From assembly GCF_000382345.1 (NCBI RefSeq), contig NZ_KB908116.1, positions 1 through 59,535 of the forward strand: 59,535 nt of DNA, written 5' to 3'. The notes under the pieces are model-generated. The model saw only the letters and a program-made list of their open reading frames with translations, was not told where the DNA came from and ran no database searches. Numbering within the stretch: position 1 is the first letter of the stretch; every line of letters begins with the position of its first letter. Both the position numbers and the translations under genes were made by a program. Origin of the DNA: Massilia niastensis DSM 21313 (lineage in GTDB: Bacteria > Pseudomonadota > Gammaproteobacteria > Burkholderiales > Burkholderiaceae_D). Positions 1-12,811 of the stretch are shown piece after piece.

Positions 1-224
1 TCCAGTTCAGCCAGTACCTGCCGTACCGAACGATGACGGTACAAGGCCAACGCAATGACCAACCACACTACCTGCTGTGCTGGCAAACGTCTTCGTCGAA
101 TGCTCGCCTTACCTGTATGGCTGAGCGCCTGCTCGATCCACTCAACTGGCAGATGCTCACCCAGCCGTTGCCAATCAGGAGCGGGAAGATCTGCGGTTAC
201 AAGTGGGAGGGTATCGGCTAGCAT
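1..224 (-). CDS. IS4-family transposase, N-terminal fragment (runs off the left edge)
   Basis: Read on the minus strand from an ATG at 224, the first 74 codons are open to the window edge. They begin MLADTLPLV and contain DWQRLGEHLPVEWIEQAL, then RRRRLPAQQVVWLVIALALY. This matches the N-terminal domain that precedes the DDE nuclease in one group of IS4 transposases, as I remember the family. An in-frame TAA lies four codons upstream, so 224 is the first possible ATG. The catalytic domain and the other end of the element lie outside the window, so I cannot tell whether the copy is intact. Confidence 0.8.
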   Translation of the reverse strand, partial: MLADTLPLVTADLPAPDWQRLGEHLPVEWIEQALSHTGKASIRRRRLPAQQVVWLVIALALYRHRSVRQVLAEL

Positions 225-298
225 CGGAACCGCAGGTTAACAGAGCCGCTACACGTTTACAACAGCCAAATGATCAAAGGTGGCTTAACTTAACCGCA

Positions 299-515
299 TT
301 AGGGTCAGAGTTGAATTGTTGGGCAATTGCCACACCAATAAATAGGGTCAGTGTCGAATTATTGAGCAATTTCCTTGGCAAACTTGGTCGGAAGCTGGAA
401 TTTTGGCTAATTAGGGACAGAGTCAATTGTTTCTTAGTATCATTTCCAAATAAATAGGGACAGAGTCAAGCTGACATAAGCAAGGCTTGAGATTAATTAG
501 GGACAGAGTCGATTT
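299..515 (+). repeat. Five degenerate copies of a TAGGG(A/T)CAGAGTC unit upstream of the Y1 transposase
   Basis: Copies of TTAGGG(T/A)CAGAGTCGAATT-like sequence start near 299, 342, 411, 454 and 497, all in the same orientation. In the first copy the unit runs into AATTGTTGGGCAATT, a 5-bp stem with a 5-nt loop; the second copy is similar but weaker. Two more copies lie on the other side of the transposase gene in inverted orientation (1373-1392 and 1418-1440). Such arrays commonly accompany single-copy Y1 transposases and are probably its substrates. There is no convincing gene in 225-553. Confidence 0.8.
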
Positions 516-553
516 CTCGGGTAAAATATCTGCTCAACGTTGAAGCAGACGCC

Positions 554-1264
554 ATGGCCCGCCAATCCCGACTCATCGTTCCGAACCAGCCTTACCATGT
601 GATCCAGCGCGGAAACGATCGGCAGCCGATCTTCCGTGAGCCAGCCGACTACCAGCGCTTCCTCATGTGGCTCAAGGAAAGCGCGCGCTTCTACGAGGTG
701 GCGATCCATGCCTATGTGCTGATGCCGAACCACCTGCATCTGCTCGTCACCCCGGCGAACGACACCGGCCTGGCCCTGATGATGCAGAAAGTCGGCCGTT
801 TCTACGTGCCCTGGTTCAATCACAAGTACGAGCGCACCGGCGGCCTGTTCGAGGGGCGCTTCCGCACTTCGCTGATCGATACCGACCGTTATTTCCTGAC
901 CTGCAGCCGGTATATCGAGCTCAACCCGGTGCGCGCCCACCTGGCGCCGGCGCCGGGCGAGTATCCGTGGTCGAGCTATGCCCACCACGCCGGCGTGCGC
1001 CACGACGCCCTGGTCACCGAACACATGCTGTACTGGGGACTGGGCAATACGCCCTTCCAGCGCGAGGCCGCCTACATCGACCTGATCCAGCAGGGCCTGT
1101 CGGCCGAAGAGGTCGATTTCATCACCACCTCGATCCTGAAGAACCAGCCGCTGGGTTCGGATGCATTCAAGGCCGAGCTCGAACGCAAGACCCGGCGCCA
1201 GATCCTGCCGGCCAAGCGCGGACGCCCGTTCAGCCCGAAGATTCCGCCTCTTCCCCAGCCCTGA
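554..1264 (+). CDS. Y1 (HUH) transposase, REP-associated tyrosine transposase type
   Basis: A 236-aa protein of the IS200-like / RAYT Y1 superfamily. Visible motifs are an N-terminal YHVIQRGNDRQPIF, the metal-binding HUH motif in LMPNHLHLLV (about residues 55-64), and the conserved stretch with RFYVPWFNHKYERTGGLFEGRF, followed by RYIELNPVRA. These enzymes nick and rejoin single-stranded DNA at hairpin-bearing repeats through a tyrosine. The gene lies alone between oppositely oriented copies of the TAGGG(A/T)CAGAGTC repeat and ends 20 bases before a strong terminator. The protein is full length with no internal stop, so it may be active. No strong Shine-Dalgarno sequence precedes the ATG. Confidence 0.9.
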   Translation: MARQSRLIVPNQPYHVIQRGNDRQPIFREPADYQRFLMWLKESARFYEVAIHAYVLMPNHLHLLVTPANDTGLALMMQKVGRFYVPWFNHKYERTGGLFEGRFRTSLIDTDRYFLTCSRYIELNPVRAHLAPAPGEYPWSSYAHHAGVRHDALVTEHMLYWGLGNTPFQREAAYIDLIQQGLSAEEVDFITTSILKNQPLGSDAFKAELERKTRRQILPAKRGRPFSPKIPPLPQP

Positions 1265-1283
1265 TTCCACATTCCCCTACAGG

Positions 1284-1311
1284 CGGCACGGTTATCCGTG
1301 CCGTTTTTTTT
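1284..1311 (+). terminator. Rho-independent terminator after the Y1 transposase gene
   Basis: An 8-bp perfect stem (CGGCACGG / CCGTGCCG) with loop TTAT is followed directly by eight T residues. It lies 20 bases after the transposase stop codon. Confidence 0.9.
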
Positions 1312-1372
1312 CGCCGAGCACCAGCAAAATCAAGGGTTTACGAATGTACTTACGCCAGCGGCATGCATGGAG

Positions 1373-1440
1373 TTGACTCTGTCCCCAATTAATCGAGATT
1401 TAAAAAAGTTGTCAAACAATTCGACTCTGACCCTAATTAT
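1373..1440 (-). repeat. Two inverted copies of the TAGGG(A/T)CAGAGTC unit downstream of the Y1 transposase
   Basis: On the minus strand these read TTAATTGGGGACAGAGTC (1375-1392) and ATAATTAGGGTCAGAGTC (1423-1440). They mirror the five upstream copies, so the transposase gene is bracketed by the repeat in opposite orientations. The second copy ends about 70 bases before the gltB start, so it sits in the region where the gltB promoter is expected. Confidence 0.8.
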
Positions 1441-1511
1441 TCTGGTTGCCAGTTCTGCTGCATTGCACTATTCTCGGCCTTCACCCCCCGTAAAGCTGTG
1501 GAGAACGACTC

Positions 1512-6230
<4,719 letters not shown>

Positions 6231-6233
<3 letters not shown>

Positions 6234-6369
6234 AGGGATCTCGAAAAACCGTAGCGAGCGGCAGCAATGTTGACCGAGAAGCGCAGCTGTACGGGAGTAC
6301 AGCGAGCATCGCAGGCCTCGGCGGCCCCGTCGACAGTGCAACGCGTAGTAGGTTTTTCGAGGTTCCCTT
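6231..6369. repeat. Palindromic intergenic element between gltB and gltD
   Basis: The ends form an imperfect inverted repeat of about 20 bases: TAAAGGGATCTCGAAAAACC on the left, and on the right the reverse complement with one extra base plus a few changes. The left arm starts inside the gltB stop codon. The middle holds a small palindrome, TGTACGGGAGTACA. No open reading frame is credible inside it. It looks like a small non-autonomous repeat or a processed RNA hairpin; I cannot place it in a known family. Confidence 0.65.
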
Positions 6370-6458
6370 AACAGCACATCATCCAACGTCGCTCCCGCCG
6401 GTGCGGGAACGACGGGAGTTAGCGTAGCGTTACTCCCGACCGATACAAGGAAAGCAAC

Positions 6459-7922
6459 GTGGGCAAAATTACCGGCTTCATGGAATTCGCACGGCAGGAA
6501 GAGGACCACCTCGAACCGGCCGATCGCGTCAAGAACTACAAGGAATTCGTCGTCACCCTGACCGATGGCCAGGCCAAGGTGCAGGGCGCGCGCTGCATGG
6601 ATTGCGGCATCCCGTTCTGTAACACGGGCTGCCCGGTCAACAACATGATCCCGGACTGGAACGACCTGGTCTACCACGGCGACTACCGTCACGCCGTGGA
6701 GAACCTGCATTCGACCAACAACTTCCCCGAATTCACCGGCCGCATCTGCCCCGCACCCTGCGAGTCGGCCTGCACGCTGGGCATCAACAGCGACCCGGTC
6801 GGCATCAAGTCGATCGAGCGCAAGATCGCCGACGCCGGCTGGGAGCACGGCTGGATCGTGCCGCAGCCGTCCGCCACCAGGACCGGCAAGAAGGTCGCCG
6901 TGGTCGGCTCCGGCCCCGCAGGCCTGGCCGCCGCCCAGCAGCTGGCGCGCGTCGGCCACGACGTGACGGTGTTCGAGAAGAGCGACCGCCTCGGCGGCCT
7001 GCTGCGCTACGGGATCCCCGACTTCAAGATGGAGAAGGACCTGATCGACCGCCGCGTCGAGCAGATGAAGGCGGAAGGCGTCACCTTCCGCACCAGTGTC
7101 CTGATCGGCAAGGACTTCCCGGCCGCCGTCAGCAACATGGCGCGCGACACCATCTTCCCGGAAGACCTGGAGAAGGAATTCGACGCGGTGGTCCTGGCCG
7201 GCGGCGCGGAATACCCGCGCGACCTGCCGGTGCCGGGCCGCCAGCTCAAGGGCGTGCACTTCGCGATGGACTTCCTGCCGCAGCAGAACCGCGTCAACGC
7301 GGGCGACAAGCTGAAGGACCAGATCAAGGCCACCGGCAAGCACGTGGTCGTGATCGGCGGCGGCGACACCGGTTCCGACTGCGTCGGCACCTCGAACCGC
7401 CACGGCGCGGCTTCGGTCACCCAGTTCGAGCTGCTGCCCCAGCCGCCCGAGCAGGAAAACAAGCCGCTGGTGTGGCCTTACTGGCCGACCCGCCTGCGCA
7501 CCTCGTCCTCGCACGAGGAAGGCTGCCAGCGCGACTGGGCGGTGGCGACCAAGCGCCTCGAAGGCAAGAACGGCAAGGTCGAGAAGCTGATCGCCTGCCG
7601 CGTCGAGTGGAAAGAGGGCAAGATGGTCGAAGTGCCGGACTCGGAATTCGAGATGAAGGCCGACCTGGTGTTCCTGGCGATGGGCTTCGTCTCGCCGGTC
7701 CAGCAGGTGCTCGACGCCTTCGGCGTGCAGAAGGACGCCCGCGGCAACGCGCGCGCCAGCACCGAGGGCGAGACCAGCTACCAGACCTCGTCGCCGAAGG
7801 TGTTCGCAGCCGGCGACATGCGCCGCGGCCAGTCGCTGGTGGTGTGGGCGATCCGCGAAGGCCGCCAGTGCGCCCGCGCAGTCGACGAGTTCCTGATGGG
7901 CAGCTCGGTCCTGCCGCGCTGA
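6459..7922 (+). CDS. gltD: Glutamate synthase (NADPH), small subunit
   Basis: A 487-aa flavoprotein that passes electrons from NADPH to GltB. It has the N-terminal 4Fe-4S cysteine cluster in CMDCGIPFCNTGCP (about 46-59) with a second group in CPAPCESAC, a first Rossmann motif VAVVGSGPAGLAA (about 146) for FAD, and a second one VVVIGGGDTGSDC (about 296) for NADPH. The start codon is GTG at 6459, preceded by AAGGA, giving MGKITGFMEF, the expected beginning of GltD. It ends 16 bases before the convergent MocR gene. Confidence 0.97.
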   Translation: MGKITGFMEFARQEEDHLEPADRVKNYKEFVVTLTDGQAKVQGARCMDCGIPFCNTGCPVNNMIPDWNDLVYHGDYRHAVENLHSTNNFPEFTGRICPAPCESACTLGINSDPVGIKSIERKIADAGWEHGWIVPQPSATRTGKKVAVVGSGPAGLAAAQQLARVGHDVTVFEKSDRLGGLLRYGIPDFKMEKDLIDRRVEQMKAEGVTFRTSVLIGKDFPAAVSNMARDTIFPEDLEKEFDAVVLAGGAEYPRDLPVPGRQLKGVHFAMDFLPQQNRVNAGDKLKDQIKATGKHVVVIGGGDTGSDCVGTSNRHGAASVTQFELLPQPPEQENKPLVWPYWPTRLRTSSSHEEGCQRDWAVATKRLEGKNGKVEKLIACRVEWKEGKMVEVPDSEFEMKADLVFLAMGFVSPVQQVLDAFGVQKDARGNARASTEGETSYQTSSPKVFAAGDMRRGQSLVVWAIREGRQCARAVDEFLMGSSVLPR

Positions 7923-7938
7923 TGCGTTCCGGGCGCGC

Positions 7939-9471
7939 TCAGCCCGGACCGGGGCCGCGCAACGCGGCCGCCGCCGCGCGCGCGCCCGCTTCGATCTGGG
8001 CCTCGTCGAAGGCCGCAAATCCCATTACCAGCGAGGGCGGCTGCACCGCCCGCGCCGTGTAGCGCCCGAGCGGAAACGCCGACAGGCCGCTCGCGGCCAG
8101 CCGCTGCCAGGCATCCCGCTCCTCGTGCGCCAGCAGGCGCGTTACCACGTCCAGTCCCGCCGTGATCGGCGGCACCGCGATCAATCCCTCCCAATGGCGC
8201 CGCGCCGCATCCTCGAACGCGGCCGCCCGCCCCGCATACACGCGCCGCATGCGCCGCACATGGCGGTCGAAATGTCCCTCGTCGATGAAGTCGGCCAGCA
8301 CCGCCTGGGTCAGGGCATTGGCGTTGCGCGCCGCCAGCGAGGCGGCGCGCACGAAGGGATCGACCAGCTGCCAGGGCAGGGCCACGAAGGCGATGCGGAT
8401 CGCCGGGAACAGCAGCTTGCTGAAGGTGCCGGCCAGGACCACGTGGGTGTCGCCGCCTTCCATGCTGCGCAGCGCCGGCACCGGCCTGGCCGAGAACCGG
8501 TATTCGCTGTCGTAGTCGTCCTCGAAGATGACGGCGCCCTGTTCGCGCGCCCAGCGCAGCAGCGCCAGCCGGCGTTCCGGCGACAGCGCCATGCCCAGCG
8601 GCGCCTGGCGCGCCGGCGTCACGTAGGCCAGCCGCGCCGCGGGCGCCAGGCGCTCGCCCTCGGCCACCTGCAGCCCGGCCCCGTCGACCGGGACATCGAC
8701 CACCCGCGCCCCGTAGGCGCGCAGGGCCTGGCTGGCGCCGGGATAGCCGGGATCTTCCATCCATACCGCGTCGCCCGGCTCCACCAGCAGCCGCAGGCAG
8801 ATGTCGAGCGCCTGCTGCACGCTGCCGAGGACCACGATCTGGTCCGGCGACACCGACACCCCGCGCGCCAGGTCGAGGTGGCGGGCGATCGCCGCGCGCA
8901 GCGCCGGCCGTCCGGCGGGCGGGTTTTCGGACAGGATGGCCAGCCGCGAGGGCCGCAGGTGGCGCCCATGCAGGCGCCGCCAGAGGTCGACCGGAAAGCT
9001 GCGCACGTCGCAGCGGTGCGGATGGAAGGGCGGCGGCAGGCTGTCGGAAGGGTGCAGCGGAAAGGCGGGAGCTTCGGCGCCGACGTGGCGCAGCCATGGC
9101 CCGCCGGGCCGGAGCGCCGCTTCGGGCTGGGGATGCGGCACGGCCGGCCCGGCCTGCAGGCTGCGCTCCGGCAGCACGCGGCTGACCCGGGTGCCGCTGC
9201 CGCGCTCGGCCAGCAGGTAGCCTTCGGACAGCAGCTGGTCGTAGGCCTGCTGCACCGTGCCGCGCGCCACGCCGTACTGCTGCGCCAGGGTGCGCGAGCC
9301 GGGCAGCAGCGTGCCTTCGGCCAGGCGGCCGTCGAGGATGGCCTGGCGCAGCGTGCGGTAGAGCCAGCGCTGCAGGGTCTCGCCCGGCGCGGGCGTGCCC
9401 AGCGCGAGCGTCCACGCGGTCTTTTCCGCGCGGGAGAGAGTCTGCTCTGTCAGAGGAAGTGGACTAGTCAT
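7939..9471 (-). CDS. MocR-type transcriptional regulator (GntR DNA-binding domain fused to an aminotransferase fold)
   Basis: A 510-aa PLP-binding regulator. The N-terminus has a winged helix of the GntR type (LRQAILDGRLAEGTLLPGSR, then VARGTVQQAYDQLLSEGYL), followed by an aminotransferase class I fold with ITAGLD and FEDDYDSEYRFS, the latter holding the usual PLP-contacting Asp and Tyr region. I chose the ATG at 9471; one at 9513 would add 14 residues but would place the likely operator repeats inside the gene. It is transcribed away from the FAD oxidoreductase gene, the usual layout for a MocR regulator and its target. The ligand cannot be read from sequence. Confidence 0.92.
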   Translation of the reverse strand: MTSPLPLTEQTLSRAEKTAWTLALGTPAPGETLQRWLYRTLRQAILDGRLAEGTLLPGSRTLAQQYGVARGTVQQAYDQLLSEGYLLAERGSGTRVSRVLPERSLQAGPAVPHPQPEAALRPGGPWLRHVGAEAPAFPLHPSDSLPPPFHPHRCDVRSFPVDLWRRLHGRHLRPSRLAILSENPPAGRPALRAAIARHLDLARGVSVSPDQIVVLGSVQQALDICLRLLVEPGDAVWMEDPGYPGASQALRAYGARVVDVPVDGAGLQVAEGERLAPAARLAYVTPARQAPLGMALSPERRLALLRWAREQGAVIFEDDYDSEYRFSARPVPALRSMEGGDTHVVLAGTFSKLLFPAIRIAFVALPWQLVDPFVRAASLAARNANALTQAVLADFIDEGHFDRHVRRMRRVYAGRAAAFEDAARRHWEGLIAVPPITAGLDVVTRLLAHEERDAWQRLAASGLSAFPLGRYTARAVQPPSLVMGFAAFDEAQIEAGARAAAAALRGPGPG

Positions 9472-9483
9472 TTCTACTTGAAC

Positions 9484-9503
9484 TGGACCAATACATGGGA
9501 CCA
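9484..9503 (+). promoter_or_regulatory. Direct repeat in the MocR / oxidoreductase divergent region, probable operator
   Basis: TGGACCA (9484-9490) and TGGGACCA (9496-9503) form a direct repeat with 13-base periodicity, between the two divergent start codons. MocR regulators usually bind short direct repeats in such regions, so this is the best operator candidate. No clear -35/-10 pair can be assigned. Confidence 0.45.
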
Positions 9504-9551
9504 CTGTAGCCACACAATGCCGCCATCACCAACCCTCCGAAGGAGTGCATC

Positions 9552-10760
9552 ATGAAACACAGCATCGTCATCGCCGGCAGCGGCTTCGCAGGCATGTGGG
9601 CCGCCCTTGCCGCCGCCCGCGCCGCGCACGTCGCCGGCAAGTCGGACGACATCAGCATCACGGTGGTGTCGCCCGTGGCCGAACTGCACATGCGCCCGCG
9701 CCTGTACGAAGCGGCGCTGGAAGGCATGGCGCCGGAACTCGGTCCGCTGTTCACCGCCGTCGGCGTGCGCCATGTCGCCGGCAAGATCGAGGCCATCCAT
9801 GCCGCCGACCGCCACGTCGCGGTGGTGCGCAACGACGGCGCCCGCGAAAACCTGTCCTACGATCGTTTCATCCTGGCCACCGGCAGCCAGGTCGTGTCGC
9901 CGCCGGTCCCGGGGCTGGCCGAGTATAGCTTCAACGTCGACCAGTTGCACGAGGCCCAAAAGCTGGAGCGCCACCTGCGCGACCTGCCGAACCGGCCCGA
10001 GAGCGAAGCGCGCAATACGGTCGTGATCGTGGGCGGCGGCTTCACCGGTATCGAGACCGCGACCGAGATGCCGGAACGCCTGCGCGCGATCCTGGGCCAG
10101 GACGCCAAGGTGCGCGTGGTGGTGGTGGATCACGCGCCGGCGGTCGGCTTCGAGCTCGGCCCGGTGCCGCGCCCGGTGATCGAGGAAGCGCTGCGCGAGT
10201 GCGGCGTCGAATCCGTGGCCTCGTCCGGCGTGACGGCGATCGAGGCCGGCGGGGTGGTGATCGCCGACGGCAGCCGCATCCCGGCCGCCACCGTGATCTG
10301 GACCGCCGGCATGCGCGCCAACCCGCTGGCCGCCCAGATCGGCGAGGGGCACGACCGCTTCGGCCGCCTGCCGGTCGACCCCTACCTGCGCGCGCCCGGC
10401 GTGCCGGCCGTGTACGTCACCGGCGACGTGGCGCGCGCCGCCACCGACGACCTCGGCAACGTGGCCGCGATGTCGTGCCAGCACGCGCTGAGCCTGGGCC
10501 GGGTGGCCGGCTACAACGCCGTCGCCGAACTGGTGGGCCTGCCGCTGCATCCGTACAGCCAGCCGAAATACGTGACCTGCCTCGACCTCGGCGCCTGGGG
10601 CGCGCTCTACACCGAGGGCTGGGACCGCCAGGTGAGGCTGACCCGCGAAGAGGGCAAGGCGCTCAAGGTCGCCATCAACACCCAGTGGATCTACCCGCCG
10701 GCGCCGAACCGCGAAGCAGCCTTCGAGTATGCCAAGCCTGACCACGTGATCGTGCCGTGA
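9552..10760 (+). CDS. NAD(P)/FAD-dependent oxidoreductase (NDH-2-like fold)
   Basis: A 402-aa flavoprotein with two dinucleotide-binding motifs: IVIAGSGFAGMWAA at the N-terminus for FAD and VVIVGGGFTGIETATEM (about 158) for NAD(P)H, plus the C-terminal FAD motif VYVTGDVARA (about 290). The overall plan resembles type II NADH dehydrogenases and related quinone reductases. AAGGAG stands 8 bases before the ATG. It begins a three-gene run (membrane protein, azoreductase) likely controlled by the divergent MocR regulator. The electron acceptor is unknown. Confidence 0.9.
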   Translation: MKHSIVIAGSGFAGMWAALAAARAAHVAGKSDDISITVVSPVAELHMRPRLYEAALEGMAPELGPLFTAVGVRHVAGKIEAIHAADRHVAVVRNDGARENLSYDRFILATGSQVVSPPVPGLAEYSFNVDQLHEAQKLERHLRDLPNRPESEARNTVVIVGGGFTGIETATEMPERLRAILGQDAKVRVVVVDHAPAVGFELGPVPRPVIEEALRECGVESVASSGVTAIEAGGVVIADGSRIPAATVIWTAGMRANPLAAQIGEGHDRFGRLPVDPYLRAPGVPAVYVTGDVARAATDDLGNVAAMSCQHALSLGRVAGYNAVAELVGLPLHPYSQPKYVTCLDLGAWGALYTEGWDRQVRLTREEGKALKVAINTQWIYPPAPNREAAFEYAKPDHVIVP

Positions 10761-10780
10761 GCGTTCGCGAGGAAAACAGC

Positions 10781-11833
10781 ATGAGCCGGACCCGCACGGT
10801 CCACGCCACCGCCGCCGTGGTCCAGCCCCACTGGTTCGCGGCGCCGCTGGCGGCGGCGACCTATCCCTTCCTGCTGGCCGCGTTCCACGAGGCGGCCACG
10901 GCGATCGGGCGGGGCGCTGGCGCCGGCGCCGGCGCCTGGATCGGGGCCGGCCTGGCCCTGCTGGCGGCGCTGGCGATGCCGGCGGTGGCGCTGTGGGCAG
11001 CCATGCGCCTGGGCCGGATCGAGTCTCCCAGCCCCGCCGAGCTGGCGGCGCGCCGCACCGCCCTGCTGGCGGTGGCGGTGCCGCCGATGTTCACCCTGAC
11101 CGGCGTGCTGGCCATGCTGCTGGGGCATCCGGACTGGGACATCGGCTTCCTGCTGGCGCTGTGGACGGTGCTGGCGGTGCGCATCGCCAGCGCCGGGCGC
11201 GCGAGCGTGCGGCCGGCGGCGGGCGGTTCGGCTGGCAACTGGCGCGTGGCGCACGGCGGCGCCGCCGTGCTGGCGATCCTGTTCCTGATGGCGCACTTCA
11301 GCAACCACCTGGTGGGACTGCTCGGACCGGAAGCGCATACGGCGGTGATGAAGGTGCTGCGCGTGGTCTACCGCTCGGCCGTCATGGAGCCGATCCTGAT
11401 CGGCGTGTTCGCCTTCCTGATCCTGACCGGCCTGCGGCTGGCATGGCGCTGGAGCGCGCGTCCGATGGACCGCGCACGCAGCTTCCAGGTGGCGGGCGGC
11501 GTGTTCGTGACCTTCGCCGCGATCAGCCACCTGAACGCCGTGCTGTACCTGGCGCGGGTGCACTTCGGGATCGACACCGACTGGGCCTTCGCGACCGGGG
11601 CGCCGGCCGGCATGCTGATGGATCCATGGAACATCCGCCTGCTGCCTTACTACCTGGGCGGGGTGTTCTTCGTGGTGGCGCATGCATTCTGCGGCCTGCG
11701 CATCGTGATGCTGGCGCACCACATGCCGCGCGTGCTGGCCAACCGCGTGCTGGCCGGAGGCACCGTGTTCGCCGGACTGCTGGCCAGCGTCATCATCCTG
11801 GCCATGTGCGGCGTGCGCATCCACCTGGCCTGA
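10781..11833 (+). CDS. Multi-pass membrane protein of unknown function, SdhC/SdhD-like features
   Basis: A 350-aa protein with about eight predicted hydrophobic segments. Several histidines fall in or next to these segments: MAHFSNHLVG, AISHLNAVLY and FFVVAHAFCGLRIVML. Paired histidines in such helices are typical of b-type haem anchors such as the succinate dehydrogenase membrane subunits, but I see no decisive motif. I prefer the ATG at 10781, which has GAGGA 7 bases upstream, over the GTG at 10757 that overlaps the previous stop. It sits between a flavoprotein and an FMN reductase, suggesting a membrane electron-transfer role (inference). Confidence 0.75.
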   Translation: MSRTRTVHATAAVVQPHWFAAPLAAATYPFLLAAFHEAATAIGRGAGAGAGAWIGAGLALLAALAMPAVALWAAMRLGRIESPSPAELAARRTALLAVAVPPMFTLTGVLAMLLGHPDWDIGFLLALWTVLAVRIASAGRASVRPAAGGSAGNWRVAHGGAAVLAILFLMAHFSNHLVGLLGPEAHTAVMKVLRVVYRSAVMEPILIGVFAFLILTGLRLAWRWSARPMDRARSFQVAGGVFVTFAAISHLNAVLYLARVHFGIDTDWAFATGAPAGMLMDPWNIRLLPYYLGGVFFVVAHAFCGLRIVMLAHHMPRVLANRVLAGGTVFAGLLASVIILAMCGVRIHLA

Positions 11834-11855
11834 CACCTTCGACCGGAGCTTGACC

Positions 11856-12473
11856 ATGAATATCCTGCACCTCAGCGCCAGCCCGCGCGGCGACCAGGGC
11901 GACAGCCACCAGCTGTCTTCCTGCATCGTCGAGCAGCTGCTGGCGCGCCATCCCGGCGCCGGCGTCACCCGGCGCGCCCTCGCCGGGGGCGCCCTGGCGC
12001 ACGTCGACGGCGACTATGCCCGCGTCCTGGCCAGCGCTTCCGACGAAACCGGCGGCCACGGGTCGCTGGGGTGCTCGGAACGCCTGATCGAGGAACTGGC
12101 CTGCGCCGATGTGCTGGTGATCGGCACGCCGATGTACAACCTGACCGTTCCTTCCACCCTGAAGTCGTGGATCGACCATGTAGTGCGCATCCACCGCACC
12201 ATGCGCCGCACGCCCGGGGGCAAGGTCGGCACGCTGCCGGACCGTCCGGTCTACATCGCGATCGCGAGCGGCAGCTGGCGCACCGGCGAACGCGCGCGCC
12301 AGCCCGACTTCCTCGAGCCCTACCTGCGCGCCGTGCTGCCGATGATCGGGCTGAAGGACATCACCGTGTTCACGGTCGAGGGCCTGGGGCTCGGGCCGGA
12401 ACAGGCGGCGGCCTCGCGCACGCAGGCGCGGGCGGCGGTGGAGCGCTTTTTTGCGGTGCAGCAGGCGGCCTGA
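11856..12473 (+). CDS. azoR: FMN-dependent NADH azoreductase / quinone reductase
   Basis: A 205-aa flavodoxin-fold protein. It begins MNILHLSASPRG, the FMN phosphate-binding loop, and carries the family stretch VIGTPMYNLTVPSTLKSWID (about 90-109), where AzoR proteins contact FMN and dimerise. These enzymes perform two-electron reduction of quinones and azo compounds. GGAG lies 7 bases before the chosen ATG; a TTG two codons earlier is less likely. The gene is last in the redox cluster and is followed by a strong terminator. Confidence 0.9.
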   Translation: MNILHLSASPRGDQGDSHQLSSCIVEQLLARHPGAGVTRRALAGGALAHVDGDYARVLASASDETGGHGSLGCSERLIEELACADVLVIGTPMYNLTVPSTLKSWIDHVVRIHRTMRRTPGGKVGTLPDRPVYIAIASGSWRTGERARQPDFLEPYLRAVLPMIGLKDITVFTVEGLGLGPEQAAASRTQARAAVERFFAVQQAA

Positions 12474-12516
12474 AGCCGCTCGGAGGACGCCTGCTGCGGG
12501 CCAGGGAAAAGGAAGC

Positions 12517-12547
12517 AAAGGGGGCTGGAAACGGCCCCCTTTTGTTA
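12517..12547 (+). terminator. Rho-independent terminator after azoR
   Basis: AAAGGGGGC pairs with GCCCCCTTT across an 8-base loop and the T run continues as TTTTGTT. It closes the redox cluster 43 bases after the azoR stop codon. Confidence 0.85.
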
Positions 12548-12811
12548 CACGCCGATCCATCCCTTCGGCACCATCTTTACCCACCCATGAGGGAGGTTTC
12601 TCCAGGGAATTTATTGATATGATTCAATAAAGGTAATTTTGCCTTATATACATATCTCTTAAAAAACAGTCACTTACAAACGAAAATAGCTGACTCAAAA
12701 GTTATTTTTGTTGTAATAGCGCAGCGATCCAAGCGCCAAAACGGGGGCGTCTTCAGCAGGGTTTGCCCTTTCTGAACTACAATACTGGATTACTCAAATA
12801 TTAATTACGCT
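12548..12811. promoter_or_regulatory. AT-rich upstream region of the mla operon with an inverted repeat
   Basis: This gap is much richer in A/T than its surroundings. It contains an exact 8-bp inverted repeat, TTTATTGA (12610-12617) and TCAATAAA (12624-12631), with a 6-base spacer. A TACAAT box at 12778-12783 is a possible -10 for mlaF, but no good -35 is correctly spaced. No gene is visible here. Confidence 0.45.

Noticed and set aside
203..457. An 84-codon open frame on the plus strand near the left end
   Set aside because: It runs across the IS4 end and the repeat array and has no recognisable content.
299..515. CRISPR array
   Set aside because: The repeats are degenerate, irregularly spaced and flank a Y1 transposase; there are no uniform spacers or cas genes.
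10757..10780. GTG start of the membrane protein overlapping the oxidoreductase stop
   Set aside because: The ATG at 10781 has a proper ribosome site and the extra residues look non-coding.
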